Source: Gluconobacter cadivus | GTDB lineage: Bacteria > Pseudomonadota > Alphaproteobacteria > Acetobacterales > Acetobacteraceae | Length of the DNA: 64,000 bases | Direction: 5' to 3' | Assembly (NCBI RefSeq): GCF_015244745.1 | Contig: NZ_JABCQI010000003.1 | Span: forward strand, 219,935 to 283,934 | Shown: piece by piece, positions 8,290 to 16,243 of the stretch | How positions within the stretch are numbered: the stretch's first letter is position 1 | Layout: every line of letters begins with the position of its first letter | The notes under the pieces: generated by a model | What the model saw: the letters and a program-made list of their open reading frames with translations, nothing else | Database searches by the model: none | What the model was told of the DNA's origin: nothing | Made by a program: the position numbers and the translations under genes

Positions 8290-8525
8290 GGAAAGGTCGG
8301 AGCTCCTGAAAAGGACGGCGTCAGTCGTGGGGGCAGTCTGCCTGAGAGCGCAGGCAAACCCGGCAATTCACGGTGCTTATATTGTACTTGTGCAACAGCG
8401 CCAACGCGCAACGCCTTGTGGCGGGTTGGCGGGGCAGATTTCGCTTGAATCGTTATGATATAACATAATAAGAGGGCCGCTCTGACAATCCTTCGTCTTT
8501 GCCTGCATCCCCGTCCGGAGGTTTC
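8290..8525. promoter_or_regulatory. Divergent promoter region between two TBDR genes
   Basis: This 236-base gap must hold promoters for both receptor genes. Its right part is AT-rich and contains GTTATGATATAAC (8452-8464), a 5-base dyad around GAT, with a TATAAC that could serve as a -10. The 11-mer CGTTATGATAT (8451-8461) recurs exactly at 48143-48153, near the start of the paralogous receptor in the N-acetylglucosamine cluster. No clear Fur-type box was seen. Confidence 0.4.
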
Positions 8526-10832
8526 ATGCCGTCTTTCGTGTCTGCCCGTTCCTTTCTGCTGCTGTTGGGTTGCACTACCGCCCTTGCCGATTCCGCGTTT
8601 GCCCAGTCGGTCACGCCGTCCGCAACCTCTTCCCAGACAACTGCGGCTCCCGCCGATGCCCAGACGGACGATGAGGCTTCCGCCGCCCGTTCCAGCTTCG
8701 GCCATGCTGACGACCAGCATGGAACGACAACGACGGAGACAAGCCGGGCAGGTGAGGATGCGGTGACGGTCAACGCCCATCTCGAACGCGCCCGCGCTGC
8801 GCTTCAGCCGTCAACAGGGGCTACGGTCTATAATTTCTCGCGTCAGGCGATCGAGACCAATCCGGGGGGTGATAATGCACCGCTGAACGCGCTGTTGCTT
8901 CAGGCTCCGGGCGTGGCGCAGGATAGTTACGGGCAGATCCATATTCGCGGTGACCATAATGAAGTGCAGTTCCGTCTGGATGGCGTGGCGCTTCCCGAGG
9001 GCATGAGCGTGTTCGGACAGACGCTCATGACGCGTTTTGCCCATTCCATGTCGCTGACGACTGGCGCGCTTCCCAGCGAATACGGATTTCTTCAGGCTGG
9101 TGTGATCGATATCACCACCAAGAACGGCTATTCGGATGCTGGCGGTGACGTTTCGATTTATGGTGGCGCGCGCGATTACTTCTTTCCGTCCGTGCAGTTC
9201 GGTGGTCATCACGGTAAGTGGGACTGGTTTGCGACGGGTGATTTCGTGCATAACCGCGTTGGTATCGAAAACACGACGCCGAGCTTCAATGCTCTGCACG
9301 ATCTGACCAACCAGTACCATTTCCTCGGGCATGGCCGTTACACGGTTGATGAAAACACCCGGATCAGCTTCACGGCCGGTGTGTCCAATGCCGAATATCA
9401 GCTTCCCAACAACCCCGGGCAGCAGCGCCAGTTCGCCAATCCGTCCTTTGCCAACAGTGACCTGTCGCAGCAGCTTTACGGGAATGGCGACAGCTCAAGC
9501 CTGAACGAGCATCAGAAGGAAATCACGGATTTCGGCATCCTGTCCCTGCAGAAGGACATGGGTAAGCTGAGCTTCCAGACCTCCGCCGTGATGCGCTACA
9601 GTTCCCTGCGCTATTCGCCCGATCCGCTCGGCGATCTGGTTTATAACGGCATTGCACAGCGTGCGGCCCGTTCGGTCTTCTCGACGGGAACGCAGTCCGA
9701 CGCGACATGGCAGGCCGCGAAGGATCATACTGTCCGCTTCGGCTACCAGATTTATGTGGAGCGAAACGTTTCTAAATCTGATTCAACCGTCTATCCGCAG
9801 ACGGGCGAAGACGCCGACGGAGGAGCGATTTATTCCGACAATCCCCTCACCATTCATGACGGCACGGGCCGTACGGGTTGGATGTACGGGCTCTATGCGC
9901 AGGACGAATGGCGTCCGCTCAAGAACCTGACAGTCAATTACGGTCTGCGTTTTGATGGCGTGGATGAATACACGCATGCCAAGCAGGTCAGCCCGCGTCT
10001 GAACATTGTTTACAAGCCCTGGCATGGCGGCACGTTCCATGCGGGATATTCCCGTTACTTCACGCCGCCGCCGTTCGAACTGGTGGGTGGTACGTCGCTC
10101 AACAAATTCGCCAATACGTCTGCGGCTCCGGGAACGTTCCTGAACAGCAACGTCAAGGCTGAGCGTGACCATTATTTCGATGCGGGTTTCGCGCAGACCA
10201 TTCTGCCGGGCTGGCACGCCTCTTTTGATGCGTATGTGAAGCTCGCCAAGAACATGATCGATGAAGGCCAGTTCGGTTCTCCCGTCATCCTGTCGGCGTT
10301 CAACTATCGTCGTGGTCAGGTTCATGGGTATGAATTCGCGACGGACTATACCCGTGGTGCGTTCAGCGTTTACGGCAATTTCTCCTGGTCCCGCGCGATC
10401 GGCAAGGACATCACGACCGCTCAGTGGAACTTCGATCCGGACGATCTGGCCTATACCAGCAAGCGCTGGATCCATCTGGATCATGATCAGCGCTGGACCG
10501 CTTCGGCAGGTGGAAGCTACTCCTTCTTCCACAGGACCGGTCATCCGCTGCGTCTGTCGGCTACGATGGTCTATGGCAGCGGTCTGCGGGCTGATGGTGC
10601 GACACCCAACGGTGCTTCGGTTCCGCAATACGCCACATTCAACCTGTCTCTGGTTCAGTCCTTCAAGGATCTGTTTCAGGTTCCGTTCCTCAAGCGGACG
10701 CAGCTTCGTCTGGATGTGACCAATCTGTTTGACCGAACCTATCTGCTGCGTGACGGTAGCGGCATCGGCGTTGGGGCACCGCAATATGGTCTGCGCCGCA
10801 CGATCCTGACCGGTATTGATCAGCGTTTCTAA
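8526..10832 (+). CDS. TonB-dependent receptor, paralogue of the receptor at 45840-48041
   Basis: The ATG at 8526 was chosen over one nine codons upstream because CGGAGG lies 5-10 bases before it and the signal peptide (SFLLLLGCTTALADSAFAQ) starts there. The mature 768-residue protein has a Thr/Ala/Glu-rich linker, VTVNAHLERARA as a TonB-box region, a plug with QIHIRGDHNEVQFRLDGVAL and a barrel ending in aromatic Phe. Plug and C-terminus align closely by eye with the receptor of the nag cluster: LPEGMSVFGQTL against LPEGLNGFGQEL, and LRDGSGIGVGAPQYGLRR against LRNGSGVGIYQAQYGQRR. A carbohydrate or other organic ligand is therefore as likely as iron. A hairpin terminator follows. Confidence 0.88.
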   Translation: MPSFVSARSFLLLLGCTTALADSAFAQSVTPSATSSQTTAAPADAQTDDEASAARSSFGHADDQHGTTTTETSRAGEDAVTVNAHLERARAALQPSTGATVYNFSRQAIETNPGGDNAPLNALLLQAPGVAQDSYGQIHIRGDHNEVQFRLDGVALPEGMSVFGQTLMTRFAHSMSLTTGALPSEYGFLQAGVIDITTKNGYSDAGGDVSIYGGARDYFFPSVQFGGHHGKWDWFATGDFVHNRVGIENTTPSFNALHDLTNQYHFLGHGRYTVDENTRISFTAGVSNAEYQLPNNPGQQRQFANPSFANSDLSQQLYGNGDSSSLNEHQKEITDFGILSLQKDMGKLSFQTSAVMRYSSLRYSPDPLGDLVYNGIAQRAARSVFSTGTQSDATWQAAKDHTVRFGYQIYVERNVSKSDSTVYPQTGEDADGGAIYSDNPLTIHDGTGRTGWMYGLYAQDEWRPLKNLTVNYGLRFDGVDEYTHAKQVSPRLNIVYKPWHGGTFHAGYSRYFTPPPFELVGGTSLNKFANTSAAPGTFLNSNVKAERDHYFDAGFAQTILPGWHASFDAYVKLAKNMIDEGQFGSPVILSAFNYRRGQVHGYEFATDYTRGAFSVYGNFSWSRAIGKDITTAQWNFDPDDLAYTSKRWIHLDHDQRWTASAGGSYSFFHRTGHPLRLSATMVYGSGLRADGATPNGASVPQYATFNLSLVQSFKDLFQVPFLKRTQLRLDVTNLFDRTYLLRDGSGIGVGAPQYGLRRTILTGIDQRF

Positions 10833-10841
10833 GTAATATGG

Positions 10842-10867
10842 TCTGACGGGTTAAAGTTCTCGTCAGA
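10842..10867 (+). terminator. Hairpin terminator after the TBDR gene
   Basis: TCTGACG (10842-10848) and CGTCAGA (10861-10867) form a perfect 7-bp stem around a 12-base loop, followed by TTTCTCT. It starts 10 bases after the TBDR stop and lies between convergent genes, so it may act on both strands. Confidence 0.5.
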
Positions 10868-10887
10868 TTTCTCTGGTACAAGGCCCT

Positions 10888-12648
10888 TTACAGAAGCGCC
10901 TTGTACCGGATTTTTTCCAGTGCATCTGGGATGTCCATCACAGGCACCGCTTCGCACAGAAAATCTCCCTGCACGAAATCACATTCCATTTCCAGAAGCG
11001 CGCGGACCTGTGAGGCGCTCCTGATCCCTTCGGCGACCACCTTGCGTCCGAGGCTGTGGACGATGTCGATCACCCCCCTGATGATTGCCGCATCGGTCCC
11101 GTGACGCTCCAGGCCTGCCACAAATGCGCGGTTGATCTTGACGTAGTCGAACGTGATGGTTTTGAGCTGGGTCAGGGACGCAAAGCCCGTGCCGAAATCG
11201 TCCAGCGAAATCTGGACCCCCTTGCGATGCAGGGTATCAAGTTCGCGCTCGACCTGCTGGTGGTGCGGTCGGGAAAAGATATTTTCGGTAATTTCGAGCG
11301 CCAGAGAATTGAGCGGAACATTCATGCCATCTGCGAGGCTGTCGAGTTTCCGGAAAAAGTCGGTATTCTCGAAATCGCAGGAGGTGATGTTAATGGCGAT
11401 GCGCTCAAAGCGGATGTTTTGTTCGCGAAGTCTGCTCACATCTTCCATAACCCTGTGCGTTACAAAAGTATTCAGGGTCATGGTCAGGCTGTGGTCTTCA
11501 AACACCTCAGGAAAATACTGCGGAGAAAGTACTTTATGTTGTGGGTGGTCCCAGTGCAGGAGGGCTTCAAATGAAATACGCCCGGGGATGCTGAGGGAAA
11601 AAATCGGCTGATAGAAGACTTTGATGCTCTGATCTCGCAAACCGGTCTGAACGCGTCGACGCAGACGGGCCGCGAGGTCCAGTTTTTCCTCCATGACGGG
11701 ATGGTATTCCCGCATGCGGTTCCGGCCTTCGGTCTTTGCGGCATAAAGTGCCAGATCGGCGCATTTCAGGAGGGTTTTCTCCCGCGCATCGGAGAGGGGC
11801 ACGGACACATAACCGATACTCACGGTACAGGCATGGGTCATGGTCCGGTTGCGGATGCTGAAACGCATCTGCTCCAGGATGTCCTGAAGGATCGTTTCAA
11901 AAAGAGCCAGAGTGTCGCCTGTCATGAGGACGGCAAATTCATCACCGCCGATGCGGGCGATGAAACAGTTCTCGCTTTCGAATTCCTGCAGTTTTTCGGC
12001 GACCTTGCGCAAAAGGCGGTCGCCGGAATCATGGCCGGACGTATCGTTGATTGTTTTGAAGGTGTCGATGTCGAGCAGGGCCAGACAGAGATGGCTTGCG
12101 GTGCTCGTGCGGAGGGTCTTGCGCAGGATATGGGAAAAATGCAGTCGGTTGGAAATCTTGGTCAGGAAATCGGTATTGACGACTTTCTGTAATTTCTGCC
12201 GACTTGATTTGAGATGGTTTTCAGCCTGCTTGCGGTCAGTGATGTCAAAGCGGATGGCCACATAGCTCGTGACTTTTCCGCTTTCCGAAATATGGGGTAC
12301 AATTGTGGTGTCGACCCAGTAAAGACTGCCATCCTGACGACGATTGCAGATCTCGCCATGCCAGACATTCCCTGAGGCGATCGTGCGGTACATCTGGCGA
12401 AAGAATTTCTTGTCGTGCTGCTTTGAACGCAGCATGCGGTGGTCGTTTCCGATGAGTTGGTCACGGGTATAACCGCTGATTTCCTCAAACCGGTTGTTGA
12501 CTGAAAGAATGCGACCGCGTGTATCGGTGATGGCGACAATAGCGGAACAGTCCAGGGCGTGAAGGACAAAGTCATCACGGGCGCCCTGAGGCCAGTTTTG
12601 GACAGAATTCAGGCTTTCCCTGAAGTCATCCTTTTGCTTTTCCATCAC
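10888..12648 (-). CDS. PAS-GGDEF-EAL cyclic-di-GMP signalling protein
   Basis: The 586-residue cytoplasmic protein has a PAS domain (about 28-140, ending in FDITDRKQAE), a GGDEF domain (about 155-318, intact IGGDEF with GGDEF at 234-238) and an EAL domain (about 330-575). The cyclase site looks active and no RxxD inhibitory site precedes it. In the EAL domain EAL (361-363), Asn420, Glu452, Asp483-Asp484, Lys504, Glu540 and Gln560 are kept. However, the usual KID reads KIN (Asn506), and the second acid of the usual EGVE reads Arg543, so phosphodiesterase activity may be weak. No membrane segment is seen; the PAS domain is the likely sensor. Direct repeats lie upstream. Confidence 0.92.
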   Translation of the reverse strand: MMEKQKDDFRESLNSVQNWPQGARDDFVLHALDCSAIVAITDTRGRILSVNNRFEEISGYTRDQLIGNDHRMLRSKQHDKKFFRQMYRTIASGNVWHGEICNRRQDGSLYWVDTTIVPHISESGKVTSYVAIRFDITDRKQAENHLKSSRQKLQKVVNTDFLTKISNRLHFSHILRKTLRTSTASHLCLALLDIDTFKTINDTSGHDSGDRLLRKVAEKLQEFESENCFIARIGGDEFAVLMTGDTLALFETILQDILEQMRFSIRNRTMTHACTVSIGYVSVPLSDAREKTLLKCADLALYAAKTEGRNRMREYHPVMEEKLDLAARLRRRVQTGLRDQSIKVFYQPIFSLSIPGRISFEALLHWDHPQHKVLSPQYFPEVFEDHSLTMTLNTFVTHRVMEDVSRLREQNIRFERIAINITSCDFENTDFFRKLDSLADGMNVPLNSLALEITENIFSRPHHQQVERELDTLHRKGVQISLDDFGTGFASLTQLKTITFDYVKINRAFVAGLERHGTDAAIIRGVIDIVHSLGRKVVAEGIRSASQVRALLEMECDFVQGDFLCEAVPVMDIPDALEKIRYKALL

Positions 12649-12932
12649 CCGAATTGACTCTCTCGATAGGAGAATTGACTATTATCCTACAATAATTAAA
12701 CGTTCGTTAAAAGGCTGTCCGGGTCTGTTCGGGTGGAGCGTTCCCGGATTTGTTGCAGGATTTTTTCTTTTCTGCGCGGATGATGTCAGTTTTTATTTAA
12801 TCTCTTTCAATAAAGATGGTTTTTGTCAGACCGCGTCAGCAATCTGGTCTTCCATAACGCCTCTGATATGCGCTTGAGAACCCGCTTTCCTGTTTTTATA
12901 TGTGTCGATAACCGGGAATGTTACGGTCGGAT
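12649..12932. other. Gene-free AT-rich stretch with a direct repeat
   Basis: These 284 bases carry no supportable gene. Near the GGDEF-EAL start, GAATTGACT occurs at 12651-12659 and again at 12672-12680, a spacing of 21 bases (two helical turns), which fits a two-site regulator or sigma-factor binding region for that gene. The remainder is AT-rich, with a run of T around 12790-12830 and no convincing terminator for the PiuC-like gene. Confidence 0.4.
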
Positions 12933-13616
12933 TCAGAGTTCCGCCCATTGCCGCAGAAGGTTGTGATAGGTCGAGGTCAGGCCGAGGACGGCAGGGTGGC
13001 TGTCCGGCAGGGCTTTGCGGGTTTCGATGATGGAGCAGTCGAAGTCGTAGAGTAGTCTGCGTTTCGTGTCGTCACGTACCATGGACTGGGACCAGAAGAA
13101 CGAGGCCCAGCGACTGCCGCTGGTGATGCGGTTGACACTGTGCAGGCTGGTCGAGGGATAGAGCACCATATCCCCGGCAGGAAGTTTCACACTCTGGGTG
13201 CCGTAAGTGTCCTGAATGACGAGTTCGCCGCCTTCATATTCCTCCGGGCCGGTGAGGAACAGCGTGGAGGACACGTCGGTGCGGATGCGCAGCCCGGTTC
13301 CGGGAATGGGGCGGATGGCATTGTCCACATGGGCATCGAAATGCATGCCGGTGTCGTAGCGGTTGAAGAGCGGCGGATAGACGCGCAACGGCAGGGCTGC
13401 ACTGTTGAATGTCGGATTGCGGCCCAGGGCGCGCAGGACGATTTCCCCAAGTTCCCGGCATTCCGCAGAGTCCTGCGGGATCTGGAGGTTCAGTTTGGCC
13501 TGTGCAGACTGTTCTCCGGCGGTGATGCGGCCATCCGTCCATTTGGCCGCTTCCAGTCTGCCGCGGAAATGGCGGACCTGTTCGGGAGTAAGGACGTTCG
13601 GAATGTGGATCAGCAT
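12933..13616 (-). CDS. piuC: Fe(II)/2-oxoglutarate-dependent dioxygenase, PiuC/YbiX family
   Basis: The 227-residue protein is full length for PKHD-type hydroxylases. The metal triad is visible as His96, Asp98 (in DAHVDNA) and His159 (in TSLHSVNRI), with Arg169 as the likely 2-oxoglutarate ligand; the C-terminal [10 protein letters not shown] is also typical. PiuC proteins are usually encoded beside TonB receptors and are induced by iron limitation. Their chemical substrate is not established. A Fur-like box (13634-13648) lies 18 bases before the ATG, consistent with iron control. The gene is divergent from the metal efflux operon. Confidence 0.9.
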   Translation of the reverse strand: MLIHIPNVLTPEQVRHFRGRLEAAKWTDGRITAGEQSAQAKLNLQIPQDSAECRELGEIVLRALGRNPTFNSAALPLRVYPPLFNRYDTGMHFDAHVDNAIRPIPGTGLRIRTDVSSTLFLTGPEEYEGGELVIQDTYGTQSVKLPAGDMVLYPSTSLHSVNRITSGSRWASFFWSQSMVRDDTKRRLLYDFDCSIIETRKALPDSHPAVLGLTSTYHNLLRQWAEL

Positions 13617-13633
13617 AGGTGGCGGGCCTCAAA

Positions 13634-13648
13634 TGAGAATAACTCTTA
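13634..13648. promoter_or_regulatory. Fur-like box upstream of piuC
   Basis: TGAGAAT-A-ACTCTTA fits the 7-1-7 dyad layout of Fur sites with two mismatches between the arms, and lies 18 bases ahead of the piuC ATG on the minus strand. A second site of the same form is at 54565-54579 before the siderophore-type receptor. The assignment rests on pattern and gene function. Confidence 0.5.
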
Positions 13649-13778
13649 GCTTGGAGTCATAAGATCGTTTGGGAAGGGGAGCAATTGGCGCTGGAGCCCC
13701 GTGCGGCATACGGAACCGGGCAAAAGAGTCGCATTTCCGTCCGTTGACACGTCCTGTCGGTCGGGGGATGAGACGGGA

Positions 13779-15074
13779 ATGGCATTTCATCCCCTTTGCG
13801 TTGCGCGATGTGCAGGAGGGTCGCGCAGGCTGTTGGCCAGCGTGGCGGTTCTGACCATAATCTGTGTCGCAGGCGCAGATTATGGCCGTGCCGAAGGGAG
13901 TATGGCCGCACCCCTTTCGATGCATGATGCGATTGCTGCGGCCTGGAAAAACGATCCCGTCCGGATCGAGCTTGAGACCAATCAGGAGTCCGCGGATGCG
14001 CGGGCGAAGGCGGCGCAGTCCTGGTTTGCGGGCGGCCCGACGCTGAGCGGTGAATATTATGACGACCGTATCAGCGGGGATAATCACGGCTATATCACCT
14101 GGCAGGGGGGTGTCTCGGTGCCGCTCTGGCTGCCGGGTCAGGGCACGGCCACCGAGAATGTTGCGAAGGCTGAAGCCAAAACCGCGACCGTTCGTCTGGA
14201 TGTAGAGCGCATGTCTGTTGCGGTGCGGGTCGTGGATGCGACGGGGGCTGCGATCATGGCGATGCGTCGGCAGACTGCGGCACTGGCGACAGTGTCCGCC
14301 TTGCGCCGGATCGAGGCCGATGTGCAGCGGGCCGAGCGTTCGGGCGAAACCGCGATGTCCGACCAGCAGGCTGTGGAGGCCCAGCTCGCTCAGGCCCGGA
14401 CTGAAGCGGACATGGCCGCCGAGGACATCGAAACCACCGCGAGCCAGTTGCGGACCTTGACCGGCCTGCCCGGTGTGCCGGATATCACGCAGGCGGATGA
14501 CCACTGGCTGGCGCTGACACGGGCGAATGACGGACGTTGGGTCGAAGACATTGATCCGCGGGTGCGGGCGACGCATCAGGCCGTGATTGCGGCGCAGAAT
14601 CAGATGAAGCTGGTCCGCAGGAGCTTTATGCCCAACCCCGAAGTGGGCGTCGATGCGATCGATCAGGGGCAGTATGGCAGTCCGTGGGACACGCAGGTGG
14701 GTGTTAATCTGCGGGTGCCGCTGCCGAGTGCGGTGACGAATACGCCACAGGAATCCGCCGCCCGGGACCGCATGGCGGCTGCGACACGACAGGAAGTCGA
14801 GGCACGCAGGGCCGTGCGGAACGAAATGGCGCAGGTCCGGGCGCGGCTGGTGGCGGCGACCGGCGCGCGTTCCAACGCCCGTATCGAAGCCAGTTCCATG
14901 TTGCACCGAGCAGACGGGATGGAGCGGTCCTGGCGGGTCGGTGAGACGCCGCTTATTGAAGCGCTTCGCGCCCGGACGGATGCGTATCGTGCGCTTCTGG
15001 ATTTGAATCGTGCGGAGATTGCCTGGCATGCGGCCGTTATCCGGATGGGCATTGCTACGGGGACCATTCCATGA
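13779..15074 (+). CDS. Outer-membrane efflux protein of the TolC family (CzcC-like)
   Basis: The frame opens at 13701, but the ATG at 13779 is preferred because a signal peptide follows (RRLLASVAVLTIICVAGADYGRAEG). The product of 431 residues contains two OEP repeats rich in long Ala/Glu/Gln coiled coils (about 50-230 and 260-420), as in TolC-type ducts, plus MHDAIAAAWKNDP, typical of the first repeat. It is the first gene of a three-gene RND operon and overlaps the adaptor gene by four bases (ATGA). The product should be the outer-membrane channel of the tripartite pump. The length is close to that of CzcC/CusC proteins. Confidence 0.82.
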   Translation: MAFHPLCVARCAGGSRRLLASVAVLTIICVAGADYGRAEGSMAAPLSMHDAIAAAWKNDPVRIELETNQESADARAKAAQSWFAGGPTLSGEYYDDRISGDNHGYITWQGGVSVPLWLPGQGTATENVAKAEAKTATVRLDVERMSVAVRVVDATGAAIMAMRRQTAALATVSALRRIEADVQRAERSGETAMSDQQAVEAQLAQARTEADMAAEDIETTASQLRTLTGLPGVPDITQADDHWLALTRANDGRWVEDIDPRVRATHQAVIAAQNQMKLVRRSFMPNPEVGVDAIDQGQYGSPWDTQVGVNLRVPLPSAVTNTPQESAARDRMAAATRQEVEARRAVRNEMAQVRARLVAATGARSNARIEASSMLHRADGMERSWRVGETPLIEALRARTDAYRALLDLNRAEIAWHAAVIRMGIATGTIP

Positions 15075-16234
15075 GCCGCTTTTCACGTTTTCTGCTTGTT
15101 GGAGTGGCTGCATGTGCTGTGGGTTGCGCGCATGCGGTTGAAACGCCGGGCTGGATGCAGCCGCTGACACTGGGGACGCAGGCGCGGGATGCGGAGCGTC
15201 TGCGGACCGTGATCGTACGGCAGGGAACCTTGCATGACACGGTCTCGGCGCTGGCTCAGGTGAGCGCGGATCTGTCCCGGACGGTCGTGATCCGTGCGAG
15301 CGGCGACGGCAAGGTCACGGCGGTCCGGGTGACACCGGGGCAGACCGTGGAGCCGGGGCAGGCACTTATTGATTACACCGATCATTCGCTGCATGTGCTG
15401 CATCTTCAGATGGAGCAGGATCAGGCGGCTCTGGCTTCGGCGAAGGCGACGCTCGGGGAGGCCGAACTGGCTTACCGGCGGGGGCAGGCGCTTGTCGGCA
15501 GTACGGTGTCGGTCGGGGAAGTGCGGCGGCGTCAGGCGGCGGTGCAGCAGGCCCGCAGCATGGTTGTGGCGCGGGAAGCAGATATCGGGCTGATCGAGCA
15601 TCGCCTGACAGAAGAGTTCACTTCCGTGACGGAAAAGATCGTGCAGGACGAGGCCTCCACGCTCATTTCGCCGGTGCGGGGTGTCGTACAGTCCATCCAG
15701 ACCTCCGTAGCGTCGGATGTGACGCCGGGGCAGGCCGTGGCGACGGTTGTAGATCTGTCGGGCGTGTGGATTGTCGCGGATCTGCGGCCCGACGAGGTAT
15801 CCCGATTAGGCGTAGGAAGCGTCGTGACGGTACGGCCTTCGGGCAATGCGCGGGCCGAGCCGTTCCGGGCGAAGATTACGACGATCGACGGCGTTGCAGA
15901 CCCGGTGACGGGGCTGGTCAAGGTCGTCTGTGTCGTGGACCGGCCTGTGGCGTTTTTGAGGCCGGGGGTCATGCTGGATGCGACCCTTGAAACCAGCGAG
16001 GCAGTCGAGGGCATGATCGTCCCGGCCGATGCTGTGCAGACGATCGAGGGGCATGACCTTGTTTATGTTCAGACGTCGGAAGGCCAGTATGCGCCGCGCG
16101 AAGTCCGGGTCAGGCTGGCTACCGATGAAAGCGCCGTCGTGCAGGGTCCTCTGAAGGTGGGGGACAACGTGGTGACGGAAGGCAGTTTTGCCCTGAAATC
16201 CATGTCGCTCGTCAGCGGGCTGGATACGGACTGA
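15071..16234 (+). CDS. RND efflux periplasmic adaptor (CzcB/CusB-like)
   Basis: The 387-residue membrane-fusion protein has an N-terminal hydrophobic segment with a weak lipobox (AVGC, Cys19), then a biotinyl-lipoyl-like half (about 70-115, with ASGDGKVTAVRVTPGQTVE). A helical hairpin (about 116-190), the second lipoyl half (LISPVRGVVQSI) and beta-barrel and membrane-proximal domains (about 230-385, with RPGVMLDATLE) follow. These link the inner-membrane pump to the outer-membrane channel. No His-rich metal-binding N-terminus like that of CzcB is present. It overlaps the channel gene by four bases and ends 9 bases before the pump gene. Confidence 0.88.
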   Translation: MSRFSRFLLVGVAACAVGCAHAVETPGWMQPLTLGTQARDAERLRTVIVRQGTLHDTVSALAQVSADLSRTVVIRASGDGKVTAVRVTPGQTVEPGQALIDYTDHSLHVLHLQMEQDQAALASAKATLGEAELAYRRGQALVGSTVSVGEVRRRQAAVQQARSMVVAREADIGLIEHRLTEEFTSVTEKIVQDEASTLISPVRGVVQSIQTSVASDVTPGQAVATVVDLSGVWIVADLRPDEVSRLGVGSVVTVRPSGNARAEPFRAKITTIDGVADPVTGLVKVVCVVDRPVAFLRPGVMLDATLETSEAVEGMIVPADAVQTIEGHDLVYVQTSEGQYAPREVRVRLATDESAVVQGPLKVGDNVVTEGSFALKSMSLVSGLDTD

Positions 16235-16243
16235 GCGGGTTTC

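Noticed and set aside
13629..15170. Long minus-strand open frame opposite the CzcC-like gene
   Set aside because: It is a GC-driven shadow: composition is Arg/Pro/His-rich with no recognisable domain, while the plus strand encodes a clear OEP protein. Similar antisense frames at 16877-18094, 34827-36260 and 41643-43124 were rejected for the same reason.
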